Counted from the stretch's first letter, positions 42,778-51,149 are shown. The stretch: 64,000 nt of DNA from GCA-2746795 sp964643965 (GCA_964643965.1 CAZXVH010000009.1:25033-89032), one strand, 5' to 3'. Translations and numbers: made by a program. Notes: generated by a model from the sequence alone, not told the origin.

Positions 42778-43089
42778 TTATTTTTTTGAGTGTAATGAGT
42801 TTAGGAGTGTAAATAAGTTATAAAGGGAAAGCAATGCGAAAATAGTCCATACCGCTATTTCCCAGGCACGTTGGCTGGTGCCGGCCAGGCCAATGGCGAT
42901 GAGAAGAAATGAAAGCCAAAAAGCGGCCTGGAATGCCGGTTGATTGAGCTGGACTTTTAACGGCCGTTCCGCCACCCGCGCCAGCCATGAATGATAACTA
43001 AACGCCGCCAGCAAAATCGCCAGTCCCATGATCCAAAACAGATTGATGAAAACAGAAAACCAGTCTATCACAGCGTCAGAGTATAGCAT
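42778..43089 (-). CDS. Small membrane protein of unknown function
   Basis: 103 residues with three hydrophobic helices (about 8-28, 50-66 and 72-92) and a short basic tail ending in SKK. I do not recognise the family. It stops 16 bp before the Wzc-type gene, so it may be the first gene of the surface operon. It lacks a ribosome binding site, and its start codon lies inside a 12-bp palindrome shared with the divergent radA promoter. Confidence 0.55.
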   Translation of the reverse strand: MLYSDAVIDWFSVFINLFWIMGLAILLAAFSYHSWLARVAERPLKVQLNQPAFQAAFWLSFLLIAIGLAGTSQRAWEIAVWTIFALLSLYNLFTLLNSLHSKK

Positions 43090-43099
43090 ATGCTAAAAT
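43084..43099 (+). promoter_or_regulatory. Palindrome TAGCATATGCTA with overlapping extended -10 for radA
   Basis: A perfect 12-bp palindrome spans the start codon of the small minus-strand gene. Its right end overlaps TGCTAAAAT, a TGn-type -10 about 44 bp before the radA ATG. A regulator bound there could affect both directions. Confidence 0.4.
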
Positions 43100-43142
43100 T
43101 GCCGAAAAATGATGTTAACAATCCTTCATGAAGGTGGCGGAA

Positions 43143-44528
43143 ATGGCAAAACAACAAACGCAATATGTATGCAGCAACTGCGGGCGGACGACCCCCGTTT
43201 ATATGGGCAAATGCCCCAAGTGCAACCAGTTTGGCACGATGACAGAGGAGGTAGTGGTCTCAGAGACGACGACGGCGGCGGCTAAAAATCGGCGGGCGCA
43301 GGGACGCGCCCTCAGCCGCCCGCAGCGGTTGGCGGAAGTGACGGCCGATGGCGTGGAGCGCCTGGCCGTGCCGGTAGAGGAATTTGCGCGGGTACTGGGT
43401 GGGGGCATTGTGCCCGGTTCCCTGGTGCTGGTGGGCGGTGAACCGGGCATTGGCAAATCCACTCTGCTGCTGCAAATTGCGGCGATGGTGGCCAATGCGC
43501 ATGGCCCCACCTTATATATTTCCGGCGAAGAAAGCGCCCGCCAGATTAAAATGCGAGCCGACCGCATGAAAGTGACGGCGCACGATTTATTTTTGGTGAC
43601 GGAGACCAATTTAACGGCCGTTCTCAACCACATTGAAGAGATTCAACCCGCCCTGGTCATCATCGACAGTGTGCAAACTACCTATGATGAACGGCTCACC
43701 TCGTCGGCGGGCAGCGTCAGCCAGGTGCGTGAATGCGCCAGCATCTTTCAAGAACTGGCGAAAAACTCCGGCGTCACCATTTTCCTGGTGGGCCATGTCA
43801 CCAAAGAGGGGGCCATTGCCGGGCCACGTGTGCTGGAACATATTGTGGATACGGTGCTTTACCTGGAAGGGGATCCGTTCCACCGTTACCGGCTGCTGCG
43901 CAGTGTGAAGAATCGCTTTGGGGCCACCAGCGAGGTGGGCGTGTTTGAAATGCGCGAAGAAGGCATGGTGGAAGTGCCCAATCCCTCGGAGGCGTTTTTG
44001 GCGGAGCGGCAGGTGAACGCGCCCGGCTCGGCCATCGCCGTCACCATTGAAGGCACACGGCCGTTATTGGTGGAAGTGCAGGCGTTAGCCAGCGCCACCA
44101 CCTTTGCCAATCCGCGGCGCACGGCCAATGGCGTGGATTACAACCGGCTGCTGCTGTTAACGGCCGTTCTCACCCGCCGCGTCAATGTTTCCCTGTTTGA
44201 TAAAGATGTGTTCATCAACGTCATCGGTGGTCTGCAAATTGGCGAACCGGCGGCCGACCTGGCCGTGGCTGTGTCCTTAGCCAGCAGCGTCAAAGACCAG
44301 CCCATCCATGCCGACATGGCCTTCATCGGTGAAATTGGGCTGAGCGGGGAGTTGCGGGCCGTTAGCCAGACGGAAACGCGCTTAAAAGAGGCGGCCAAAC
44401 TGGGTTTCCGTCGCTGCATCGTGCCCCGTTCCACGCGCAAACAAAACTACAACACCCCCAAAGGCATGGAACTGATCGGCTGCCGCACCCTGGCAGAAGC
44501 GATTAAAGCGGCGCTGATTGTGGCGTGA
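43143..44528 (+). CDS. radA: DNA repair protein RadA/Sms
   Basis: 461 residues from the ATG preceded by GGTGGCGGAA; an ATG five codons earlier is less likely. It begins with the C4 zinc finger (CSNCGRTTPVYMGKCPKC). The RecA-like core has Walker A GGEPGIGKSTLL, the RadA-specific KNRFG motif in VKNRFGATSEVGVFEM, and a Lon-type (S16-like) C-terminal domain. RadA drives branch migration in recombinational repair. It lies alone, divergent from the surface operon, and its stop codon falls inside the first unit of a tandem repeat. Confidence 0.96.
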   Translation: MAKQQTQYVCSNCGRTTPVYMGKCPKCNQFGTMTEEVVVSETTTAAAKNRRAQGRALSRPQRLAEVTADGVERLAVPVEEFARVLGGGIVPGSLVLVGGEPGIGKSTLLLQIAAMVANAHGPTLYISGEESARQIKMRADRMKVTAHDLFLVTETNLTAVLNHIEEIQPALVIIDSVQTTYDERLTSSAGSVSQVRECASIFQELAKNSGVTIFLVGHVTKEGAIAGPRVLEHIVDTVLYLEGDPFHRYRLLRSVKNRFGATSEVGVFEMREEGMVEVPNPSEAFLAERQVNAPGSAIAVTIEGTRPLLVEVQALASATTFANPRRTANGVDYNRLLLLTAVLTRRVNVSLFDKDVFINVIGGLQIGEPAADLAVAVSLASSVKDQPIHADMAFIGEIGLSGELRAVSQTETRLKEAAKLGFRRCIVPRSTRKQNYNTPKGMELIGCRTLAEAIKAALIVA

Positions 44529-44632
44529 CCGGCGGCGCTTCGACGAGCTTAGTGACCGGCGGCGCTTCGACGAGCTTTGTGACCGACGGCGCTTCGACAG
44601 GCTTAGTGACCGGTGGCGCTTCGACAGACTCA
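44525..44632 (+). repeat. Four tandem 27-bp repeats after radA
   Basis: Four units of exactly 27 bp begin at 44525, 44552, 44579 and 44606, each starting GTGACC and containing GCGCTTCGACRRGCT. The first unit supplies the TGA of radA. Two inverted copies are at 53302-53360. The core CTTCGACAGGCT is related to the GAGCCTGTCG in the hairpin between ssb and rpsR. Confidence 0.85.
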
Positions 44633-44636
44633 GTGA

Positions 44637-44703
44637 CCACTGTTCACTGTCCACTGTTCACTGTTCACTGTCCACTATCCCCTGCTTACCGTTTACTGTT
44701 TAC
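44637..44703 (-). repeat. CAGTGAACAGTG-type microrepeat, reverse orientation
   Basis: Tandem CACTGTTCACTGTCC units join directly to the 27-bp repeats and run to TTTACTGTTTAC inside the last codons of the downstream GH99-like gene. Confidence 0.7.
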
Positions 44704-46545
44704 AAAAAGCAGCACCGCGCCGCCGACGGCCAGCGCCCCGATCAAGCCGAAAATGATAGGCAGGATGGTATTGGCGTTGAAAGGAGAAGGGGCGGGGGGG
44801 GTAGAACGGCCGTTTTCCTCTATTGAGGCATTGGCGGGAACAGGAGGCGTCTCTGTGAGGGTAGCAATCATGACTTCGGTGGCGGTGGGCGGCGGCGCGG
44901 TGACTGTGGGCGTTTCAGTGGCGGGCGTGGTGGCCGGCGGCGTAGTGGCTGTGGGTGTAGCTGATTCCAACTCGCCAGGCAAATTGCTGGAGCCGCCCAC
45001 TTCTTTGGGTCGCGGCTGGTGGCCGACGGTAATCTCCTGGCCGGGCTGCAAGACGCTGTTTTCATCCAGGCCGCTTATCTCATAAAAGCCCTCAATCGTC
45101 AGGTTATAGCGGGTGGCGATGCTGATCACACTGTCCCCAGCGGCCACGATATGGATGATCGTGCCATCTGGCCGGATGCGGCCCTGTGGATTGCCGGGCA
45201 TCATGGTGGAGCCATCCGGCAGTACGGTATAGCCGATGATGAGCGCCGTGCCCACCGTCAGCACATCGCCCTCACGAATATTGTTGTAAGTCAGAATATC
45301 GCTCAAGGGAACGCCAAAGAGGTTGGCGATGTAGAGCAAAGATTCCCCTTCTTGCACGGTGTACACGATTTCCCCATTGGGCTGGGCGGTGGGGGAGGCG
45401 AGCAGGGTGGCGGGGGGAACGGCCGTTGCTGGTTCGGTGGGGGCAGCGGTGAGGACCACTGTTTCTGTGAGTGTCGTTTGGGCGATGGGAACGGCCGTAC
45501 CATGGTCGCTTCCCGATGGTGTGGTGGCTGTGTCTGCGGGGAGGGCAGTCGGTTGGGGCGGCGGGGGCGGCGCAGCCAATCCGCCGCTTTTATAACCGGC
45601 GCTCAACTCGGCTGTTAGCTGCAAATAAAAGTCGCCATACTCAGCGCTGGATTCTATCTGGCTGCCCTCTTTCCATTCGTTAAACGAGGTAATGATCACC
45701 ATGTCGGGCGCACTGGCCGCCGCGCCGCCAAACGAAGCCCGGTAAAAATCGCCAGCGGCGCGGCTCCGGCTAAAGGCGGCTTCGCCCCGACCGAGCAGCG
45801 TGTCGTTCCAACCGGGCATGGCGGTAGCCACCCAATATTTATAACCGCCGTAGGTCGCTGCTGCTGCTCGGGTATTGGCTGCCCAGGAAACGGCCGTTCC
45901 CGCCGGATTTGCCGACCAGGCCGTGTTATACAGATGCAGCCCATCAAACGAATTCAGATAGCTGGTATTGCCCCCCTCGGCAATCCAGATGGTGCTGCGA
46001 TTGGGGTCTACTACGTCTCGGATGGCGGTCCATTCGGCCGGCGGCAAAATCCAATTCGCCCAAAAGAAGATCACCGGCTTGCCATCCACCCGCAAATAAG
46101 CGGGATGGTTGACATGAGTCGCCAACAGGCTGTTAAGGGCGTTGATGCGATCCTGATTGTTGGCAAAAAACGGGCTGCCAACTTCAAAATCTACCGCCAC
46201 CTTAAAGCCGCTGCCGCTGGCCGTGTTGAGCAAGGTTTGAAAATTGGTTTCCGTCTGGTTGTTTTCCGTTTGTGGCCCATACCAACTTTGCACAAAGCCA
46301 TCAATACCGGCCGATTTTGCCTCGTTGACATGTCGTTGGATGGTACCGGCGTCTGTGGAAAAATAAGGGGATACCGGTTGGAACGGGGTCTTACCCGGCC
46401 CAAACGAGTCGGGACTGTACCAGGCGTAATAAAAGGCCAGCACCAATCCGGTTTGGCCTTGCGCTTCACTCTTTTCCGGCTGCCGGCAGAGGAGCAAAAT
46501 CCCGGCTAAAAGTGAGAGAATAATAATTCGGTAAGGTTGTTTCAT
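44686..46545 (-). CDS. Secreted GH99/GH71-like glycoside hydrolase with two LysM domains
   Basis: 619 residues. After a signal peptide, residues 30-325 resemble the GH99-type TIM barrel (endo-mannosidase-like): VLAFYYAWYSPDSFG, IDGFVQSWYGPQTENN, GKPVIFFWANW, and the closing TSFNEWKEGSQIESS. Two LysM domains follow, at about 395-440 (IVYTVQEGESLLYIANLFGV) and 470-515 (IHIVAAGDSVISIATRYNL). Then come a Thr/Pro linker and a C-terminal transmembrane helix. It probably trims or binds a glycan at the cell surface. Substrate is not evident; mannan-like chains are the family precedent. The gene follows sppA by 7 bp and may be coupled to it. Confidence 0.85.
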   Translation of the reverse strand: MKQPYRIIILSLLAGILLLCRQPEKSEAQGQTGLVLAFYYAWYSPDSFGPGKTPFQPVSPYFSTDAGTIQRHVNEAKSAGIDGFVQSWYGPQTENNQTETNFQTLLNTASGSGFKVAVDFEVGSPFFANNQDRINALNSLLATHVNHPAYLRVDGKPVIFFWANWILPPAEWTAIRDVVDPNRSTIWIAEGGNTSYLNSFDGLHLYNTAWSANPAGTAVSWAANTRAAAATYGGYKYWVATAMPGWNDTLLGRGEAAFSRSRAAGDFYRASFGGAAASAPDMVIITSFNEWKEGSQIESSAEYGDFYLQLTAELSAGYKSGGLAAPPPPPQPTALPADTATTPSGSDHGTAVPIAQTTLTETVVLTAAPTEPATAVPPATLLASPTAQPNGEIVYTVQEGESLLYIANLFGVPLSDILTYNNIREGDVLTVGTALIIGYTVLPDGSTMMPGNPQGRIRPDGTIIHIVAAGDSVISIATRYNLTIEGFYEISGLDENSVLQPGQEITVGHQPRPKEVGGSSNLPGELESATPTATTPPATTPATETPTVTAPPPTATEVMIATLTETPPVPANASIEENGRSTPPAPSPFNANTILPIIFGLIGALAVGGAVLLFVNSKR

Positions 46546-46552
46546 AAAAAGG

Positions 46553-47617
46553 TTACGGCGCAGCGCCCGGCCCTATGTACCGGTATTCTATTTTGGGCGT
46601 GGTCAGTTCGTTAAACAATTCCATAGCGCGATCCGCTTCCGATTTTCCCAATTGGGCGCTAAAGCCGGTGAGAAAATCCAGGAGCGTGGGCCGCCGTTGG
46701 TATTCCACAAGGCGCGGTTCGCCGCTGATGCCGCCCAATTCCCCCGCTTTTTGGATGGCGTCATCGAAGTTGCCCAGGGCGTCTACCAGGCCATTCTCCA
46801 GCGCTTGCCGCCCGGAATAGACGCGCCCGTCGGCCAAAACGCGCACTGTTTCCTCGCTCATGCCGCGTCCAGCCACAATGATGCGGATAAATTCGTCATA
46901 CGATTCTGCCATCAGTGTTTCCAGGATTTCCTGCTGATCTGGCGTTATTTCGGCAAACATGCTGCCAATGGCTTTGTTTTCGCCGCTGGTGATGTCGATC
47001 ACTTTCACGCCCGCTTTTTCAATCAACTCAGTGGCGTCATACAAAGTCATGATGACGCCCAGGCTGCCGGTGAGGGTGTCGGGGCGGGCGATGATGTAAT
47101 CGGCCGGGGCGCTGATATAGTAACCGCCAGAAGCGGCCACGCCCACCATGCTGACCACCACCGGTTTTTCCAACTCGTTAATGACTTCCCAGATTTGGCT
47201 GGAACCGGTGACGGAGCCGCCGGGGCTGTCTACGCGCAGCACAATGGCTTTTACAGAAGGATCGGCTTCGGCGGCTTCCAGGTCGGCAATAACTGCGCCG
47301 CTGACTGCGCCAGCGGCGGGGGCGCTGCTGCTGTCGCCGCTCATGATGGCTCCGGTCACGCGCACCACGGCCACGGCGTCGCCCAGGCCGGTGGAGGTGT
47401 AGGTTGGCCCGGTGGCAGAAGCGCCCATGACGCCGACGCTGAGCAATCCACCGGCGGCCAGGACGCCGCAGCTGCACACGGGCAGCATGAAGCCGACGAT
47501 GACGGCCAGCAGCAGCCAAAAGGGGGTACGCTCTTTTGGAACGGGAAGCGGGTTGTATTGGGGTTGCGCCGTTGGCATGGGGGATGGGGAAACGGCCGTT
47601 CTTTCTTCTTCTTCCAT
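46553..47617 (-). CDS. sppA: Signal peptide peptidase SppA
   Basis: 354 residues from the ATG with AAGGA upstream; GTG one codon earlier is possible. A long Pro-rich cytoplasmic start precedes one transmembrane helix (about 33-60). The SppA36-type catalytic domain contains VLRVDSPGGSVTGS, the nucleophile Ser in GVAASGGYYIS, TGSLGVIM, and the general-base Lys in SGENKAIGSMF. The enzyme degrades signal peptides left in the membrane after export, a fit for a cell with so many secreted proteins. The GH99-LysM gene follows in the same direction. Confidence 0.94.
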   Translation of the reverse strand: MEEEERTAVSPSPMPTAQPQYNPLPVPKERTPFWLLLAVIVGFMLPVCSCGVLAAGGLLSVGVMGASATGPTYTSTGLGDAVAVVRVTGAIMSGDSSSAPAAGAVSGAVIADLEAAEADPSVKAIVLRVDSPGGSVTGSSQIWEVINELEKPVVVSMVGVAASGGYYISAPADYIIARPDTLTGSLGVIMTLYDATELIEKAGVKVIDITSGENKAIGSMFAEITPDQQEILETLMAESYDEFIRIIVAGRGMSEETVRVLADGRVYSGRQALENGLVDALGNFDDAIQKAGELGGISGEPRLVEYQRRPTLLDFLTGFSAQLGKSEADRAMELFNELTTPKIEYRYIGPGAAP

Positions 47618-47726
47618 CACGATCTTCCTTATTTTTAATTAAACCTGGTAAAATGATTTGACAAACCATTCTGTAATTAAAACCAGCAAGTGATTATACC
47701 CGTCTAAAAAAGCAGACAAAGAGAAT

Positions 47727-47754
47727 TTGTGCAATTCTTAATTTGTGTTACTAT
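47727..47754 (+). promoter_or_regulatory. Candidate promoter for the rpsF-ssb-rpsR cluster
   Basis: TTGTGC and TACTAT at 16-bp spacing, about 120 bp upstream of rpsF. The -10 is imperfect. Confidence 0.4.
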
Positions 47755-47875
47755 TTCTCGCTTTTTGTTGCACGGCAGCACAAAAAATTGAATAGAGATT
47801 TTGCTGCTTTCCGCTCTTGACATGATCAAGGGCAAAGCTCGCCCGAGTAATCCAAGGAAAGGAGGTATATGCAAC

Positions 47876-48169
47876 ATGCGGGACTATGAGCTCACAATCA
47901 TTTTTCAACCTAAGTTAGAGGAATCTGCGCGTAACGAAATCATCGGACGCATCGTTGGTTGGTTGACCAACAATGATGAGAACGCACCAGCGCCTGTGAT
48001 TAATCATTGGGGTAAACGCTTTTTGGCTTATCCGATTAAGAAAAACACAGAAGGCTATTATGTGTTCATTGAAGCCCAGATCGATCCGGGTCAAGTGAAA
48101 GAAGTTGAACGTAATATGCAATTCGCAGAAGATATTCTACGTTATTTGTTTATCCGTAAAGGGGAATAA
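47876..48169 (+). CDS. rpsF: 30S ribosomal protein S6
   Basis: 97 residues starting at MRDYELTIIFQP. The ATG is fixed by an almost perfect ribosome binding site, AAGGAGGT, nine bases upstream; longer in-frame starts add unrelated residues. S6 pairs with S18 on the small-subunit platform, and the gene order S6-SSB-S18 seen here is ancient and widely kept. Landmarks are VINHWGKRFLAYPIKKNTEGYYV and the C-terminal EDILRYLFIRKGE. The S6:S18 complex regulates this operon in some bacteria by binding the leader; I did not find the known motif. Confidence 0.96.
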   Translation: MRDYELTIIFQPKLEESARNEIIGRIVGWLTNNDENAPAPVINHWGKRFLAYPIKKNTEGYYVFIEAQIDPGQVKEVERNMQFAEDILRYLFIRKGE

Positions 48170-48308
48170 GCGATCTGGTCGTTGTAAATTCGCATTATTA
48201 GGAACGCGGCTTAAACAACTCGCAAAAATTGAGATTAGAAATTAGAAGTTGATCGAATATCTACGCTCAACCAGGTATGTTGTTTAAATTTTAATTCTTA
48301 GGGGTTTT

Positions 48309-48644
48309 ATGATGGATGTAAAGAAAGGTCTAAACAAGGTTATGTTAATTGGTTGGCTAGATGGCGATCCTGAAGTTCGGCATACGCCAAACGGCCGTCC
48401 TGTGGCTACTTTTACCATCGTTGTACCCCGCTCCTGGACATCCATTGAAGGTGAACAACACGAAGAAAGTGAGTGGTTCAACATCGTCTGCTGGAATAAT
48501 CTGGCAGAGTTTGCGGCCGATTATTTGACGTCTGAGCAACAGGTGTATTTGGACGGCCGTTTACAAACCCGCCGCTGGCAAGATGAGAGTGGCCGGAGAC
48601 ATTTTCGCACCGAAGTGGTCGCCCAGGAGATTGTTGTTTTATAA
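48309..48644 (+). CDS. ssb: Single-stranded DNA-binding protein lacking the acidic tail
   Basis: 111 residues, only the OB fold: NKVMLIGWLDGDPEVRHTPNG, VATFTIVVPRSW, the EWFNIVCWNNLAEF strand and VYLDGRLQTRRWQDESGRRH. The protein ends right after strand 5 (VVAQEIVVL), so the flexible linker and acidic tip (usually DDDIPF-like) that recruits repair and replication partners is missing. The stop is followed directly by a hairpin repeat, and the downstream sequence shows no obvious continuation in another frame. Either a second full-length SSB exists elsewhere, or this lineage manages without the tip. AGGGG precedes the first of two ATGs. Confidence 0.9.
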   Translation: MMDVKKGLNKVMLIGWLDGDPEVRHTPNGRPVATFTIVVPRSWTSIEGEQHEESEWFNIVCWNNLAEFAADYLTSEQQVYLDGRLQTRRWQDESGRRHFRTEVVAQEIVVL

Positions 48645-48651
48645 AAGCTGG

Positions 48652-48700
48652 ACGGCGTCGGTCGCTGCCTGAGCCTGTCGCAGGCAACGGCCGACGCCGT
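48652..48700 (+). repeat. Strong hairpin between ssb and rpsR
   Basis: ACGGCGTCGG pairs perfectly with CCGACGCCGT, and inside them GCCTG pairs with CAGGC around GAGCCTGTCG. There is no T-run, so it may act as an mRNA processing or stability element within the ribosomal cluster. The inner sequence belongs to the CTTCGACAGGCT repeat family. Confidence 0.75.
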
Positions 48701-48766
48701 TACCAATAGTTAAGTTTGTCAGTTTGAATCACCCTTAAACTGACGGAAATAGAGATGGAGATCATT

Positions 48767-49012
48767 ATGTCTGAAAGACAAGGCTCAAATAGAAAGCGCC
48801 GGTTCACCCGGAATCGCGTTTGTGAATTTTGTGTCAGCAAAGATAAAGAGATTGATTACAAGAAAGCAGACGAACTCAAACGGTATGTTTCGGAATTCGG
48901 TCGGATGCGACCGCGTCGCCAGACCGGCACGTGCGCCAAGCATCAACGTGCAGTCGCCATTGCAGTAAAACGCGCTCGTCATCTCGCCTTGCTGCCTTTT
49001 GTTACGGATTAA
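48767..49012 (+). CDS. rpsR: 30S ribosomal protein S18
   Basis: 81 residues from the ATG preceded by GGAGATCATT; an ATG four codons upstream lacks support. The S18 core is plain: DYKKADELKRYVSEFGRMRPRR and KRARHLALLPF. The zinc-binding form is present, with CEFC and CAKH, so it is the C+ type that depends on zinc. It closes the rpsF-ssb-rpsR cluster, although rplI, often the next gene, is missing. Confidence 0.95.
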   Translation: MSERQGSNRKRRFTRNRVCEFCVSKDKEIDYKKADELKRYVSEFGRMRPRRQTGTCAKHQRAVAIAVKRARHLALLPFVTD

Positions 49013-49060
49013 GGGGAGCTAAAGATTTGCAGGCGCAAGTTTGCAAATCGGTATTGAGTT

Positions 49061-50416
49061 ATGAGCAAAAAAAAGCATCCGAATGAAACAATAGAAGAAC
49101 AGCAGCGGCGATCTCGTAAAGAGGTCCTCGTTGCTCGGAAAGAAGCGCAGCAAAAACGGCAAATTTGGATCGCTGCGGGCATTGTGGGCGCCATCATTTT
49201 GGCGGTGATTCTCCTGGCGCTGATCAATGAGTTACTAATCTCACCCAATCGTACGGTGGCCTCTGTGGGCGACGATACCATTGCCTTAAACGAATTCCAG
49301 GATCGCGTTGTCTTTGAACGGACGCAGCGTATTGTATTGTTGGAGAATCAACTGGAAGCGTTTAATGGGGATGTGGGCATTATTCAGCAGTTTGCCAGCC
49401 AGTTGATTATCGACTTGCTGCCCAGCAGCAGTGATACGTTTGGTGAATCGATATTGGAGCAAATGGTGGATGAAACCTTGCTGGAACAGGCCGCGGCCGA
49501 AAGAGGTCTTTCTGTTTCAGAGGAAGAGGTGGATGAAGCGATTGGCGCGGACTTCAACTATTTTGGCGGGGGTCTGCCCACGCCAGCGCCGAGCGCCACA
49601 GAAACGATTGTGCCCACCCCTTCACTGACGCCGATACCAACGGCCGTTATCACTGAGCTCCTGCCCACCGCCACCAGCTTCCCCACGCCCACCCAAGGGC
49701 CAACCGCCACGCCGTTCCCCACCGCCACGCCGGTTTCCGAAGAAGCCTTCCAGACGGAATTTTCAGAGTTCTTTGCTGATTATAAAGCCTTTGGGGTCTC
49801 TGAAGCCGAATACCGGGAGAGCATCCGCTTGCGTTTGCTGCGGGATAAACTGATCGATGACCTGGCAGAAGAATTAGGGTTGCCTACTCAGGCAGAACAC
49901 GCCAGCATCCTCTTTATTGCCGCCCTTGATGAGGCAGAAATTCAGGACGCATTGGCGCTGGTGGAAACCGAAGGTTTTTTGACGGCGTGGAATACCATTC
50001 GTAGCCGCCCGTTTGATCCGGAGGCCAGCGCCACCATCGTTGCTTCTGAAATGCTGCGCCAAAGCGAAGCAGATCTGGCGCAGAATTTTGGTGAAACGGT
50101 GGCGGCCGCCGCTTTTTCTCTCGACGTGGAGACGCCCAGCGCCGTGTTGGTGAATGTAGGCGAAGATGGCTCGCAGCAATATTTCATCATCATGGTCAGC
50201 GGCCGTGAAGTGCTAGATTTGTCTGACTCTGCTTTGCAGCAGCAGGAGCAAAACGCTTTACAAAACTTCTTGCAAGGATTGCGAGATGGCAATGTGGTTG
50301 TGAATAATTTCTGGCGGGGACGTGTGCCTACGCAGCCGATTTTGGACGCCAAATTCTTGGCTCAACCGACGGCGACGCCGGCGCTGACTCAACCCGAACT
50401 TTTGCCTGACCAATAA
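49061..50416 (+). CDS. Membrane-anchored SurA/PrsA-like foldase
   Basis: 451 residues. A basic cytoplasmic start and one transmembrane helix (about 35-55) lead to a SurA-type N-terminal helical chaperone domain (VASVGDDTIALNEFQDRVVFER, ILEQMVDETLLEQAA). The domain is split by a Thr/Pro-rich insert of about 60 residues (PTPSLTPIPTAV). The C-terminal half, from ASILFIAA to YFIIMVSGREVLDLSD, has the layout of a parvulin-like prolyl isomerase, but I cannot confirm catalytic residues. It probably helps exported proteins fold outside the membrane. It follows rpsR by 48 bp, on the same strand, with its own terminator behind it. Confidence 0.75.
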   Translation: MSKKKHPNETIEEQQRRSRKEVLVARKEAQQKRQIWIAAGIVGAIILAVILLALINELLISPNRTVASVGDDTIALNEFQDRVVFERTQRIVLLENQLEAFNGDVGIIQQFASQLIIDLLPSSSDTFGESILEQMVDETLLEQAAAERGLSVSEEEVDEAIGADFNYFGGGLPTPAPSATETIVPTPSLTPIPTAVITELLPTATSFPTPTQGPTATPFPTATPVSEEAFQTEFSEFFADYKAFGVSEAEYRESIRLRLLRDKLIDDLAEELGLPTQAEHASILFIAALDEAEIQDALALVETEGFLTAWNTIRSRPFDPEASATIVASEMLRQSEADLAQNFGETVAAAAFSLDVETPSAVLVNVGEDGSQQYFIIMVSGREVLDLSDSALQQQEQNALQNFLQGLRDGNVVVNNFWRGRVPTQPILDAKFLAQPTATPALTQPELLPDQ

Positions 50417-50488
50417 CATCAGACCTGTCAGGTTTGGTTTATAGAGAACTATCTCTTGAATAAACCTGACATCTCTTACTCAATAAGG

Positions 50489-50525
50489 ACGCTGGATGTT
50501 GCAAACTAACATCCAGCGTTTTTTG
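50489..50525 (+). terminator. Intrinsic terminator after the SurA-like gene
   Basis: ACGCTGGATGTT and AACATCCAGCGT form a perfect 12-bp stem with a 7-base loop, followed by six T. A weaker inverted repeat (GTCAGGTTT...AAACCTGAC) lies just before it at 50424-50470. Confidence 0.92.
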
Positions 50526-50528
50526 CGT

Positions 50529-50813
50529 CTACGGGGAAGAGGATAGTTTGCGCCAGATGAACAGGGACGCGCCAGCCCAGCCTAATGCACAAAATACCAC
50601 AAAGGCAACGGCCGTTGCGCTTAAACCGGCAATTTTAAACGAAATGTCTGGCAGTCCCAGGCTAAGAACCCCCAGCATCAATATCGCAATGGCCATGCCC
50701 AACAACCCGATAAAAATCCCGGCTGCTGCCCCCAAAACCAATGCGCTCCAAAAGCGCACCTGTTTTTTATTTTGTACCGGCGTTTCGGTGAATGTTTTAC
50801 TGGTATCATTCAT
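50529..50813 (-). CDS. Small two-helix membrane protein
   Basis: 94 residues with two hydrophobic helices separated by a short loop (VLGAAAGIFIGLLGMAIAIL and ATAVAFVVFCALGWAGASLF), a Lys/Thr-rich start and a basic tail. Family not recognised. No ribosome binding site stands before the ATG. Confidence 0.5.
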   Translation of the reverse strand: MNDTSKTFTETPVQNKKQVRFWSALVLGAAAGIFIGLLGMAIAILMLGVLSLGLPDISFKIAGLSATAVAFVVFCALGWAGASLFIWRKLSSSP

Positions 50814-50942
50814 AAAATATGACCGTTTGTGTGTTAATACATACCATTGATAAGGGGCGACCTCTCTCTATTATTGAAGGAGATACATTGCTCGTCAACG
50901 GGAAGATAGGACTAGGACTGGCCCCATCAATTGGCGCGGTTT

Positions 50943-50973
50943 AGAAGTTCGACTTCTTTAGAAAGATACTTCT
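50943..50973 (+). repeat. Degenerate copy of the AGAAGTTCAACTT hairpin family
   Basis: AGAAGTTCGACTTCTTTAG followed by AAAG and ACTTCT matches the hairpin in the xpt leader with a two-base deletion and substitutions. The 336-bp gap from 50814 to 51149 also holds one AACGGCCGTT, a promoter and an attenuator-like hairpin. Confidence 0.6.
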
Positions 50974-51012
50974 TGGTGGGAACGGCCGTTTTTCGCCCCA
51001 TGAGGTTCCCCG

Positions 51013-51021
51013 TGTTATAAT
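51013..51021 (+). promoter_or_regulatory. Extended -10 promoter for sucCD
   Basis: TGTTATAAT is a perfect extended -10; the -35 is poor. An expected start near 51028 leaves a leader of about 120 nt. Confidence 0.5.
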
Positions 51022-51051
51022 TTTTCCGTTCTATCTTTAAGAAATGATAGG

Positions 51052-51084
51052 GGCGAACAATCTGGCTTGTTCGCCTATTTTTTT
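51052..51084 (+). terminator. Attenuator-like terminator in the sucCD leader
   Basis: GGCGAACAA and TTGTTCGCC make a perfect 9-bp stem with a 6-base loop, followed by TATTTTTTT. It lies between the promoter and sucC, where it would end most transcripts unless relieved. Confidence 0.7.
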
Positions 51085-51149
51085 GTAACAAACCCACATA
51101 GATAAAAACCCACAGTGCGATTATTTAGAGCGCACAAAGGAGATCGCGC

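Noticed and set aside
44525..44632. Possible CRISPR array
   Set aside because: The four units are directly adjacent without spacers, and no cas gene is near; it is a plain tandem repeat.
44382..44654. Minus-strand open frame with repeated SLSKRRRS-like peptide units
   Set aside because: It is the translation of the 27-bp DNA repeats (27 bp is a multiple of three) overlapping the end of radA; no ribosome binding site and no family.
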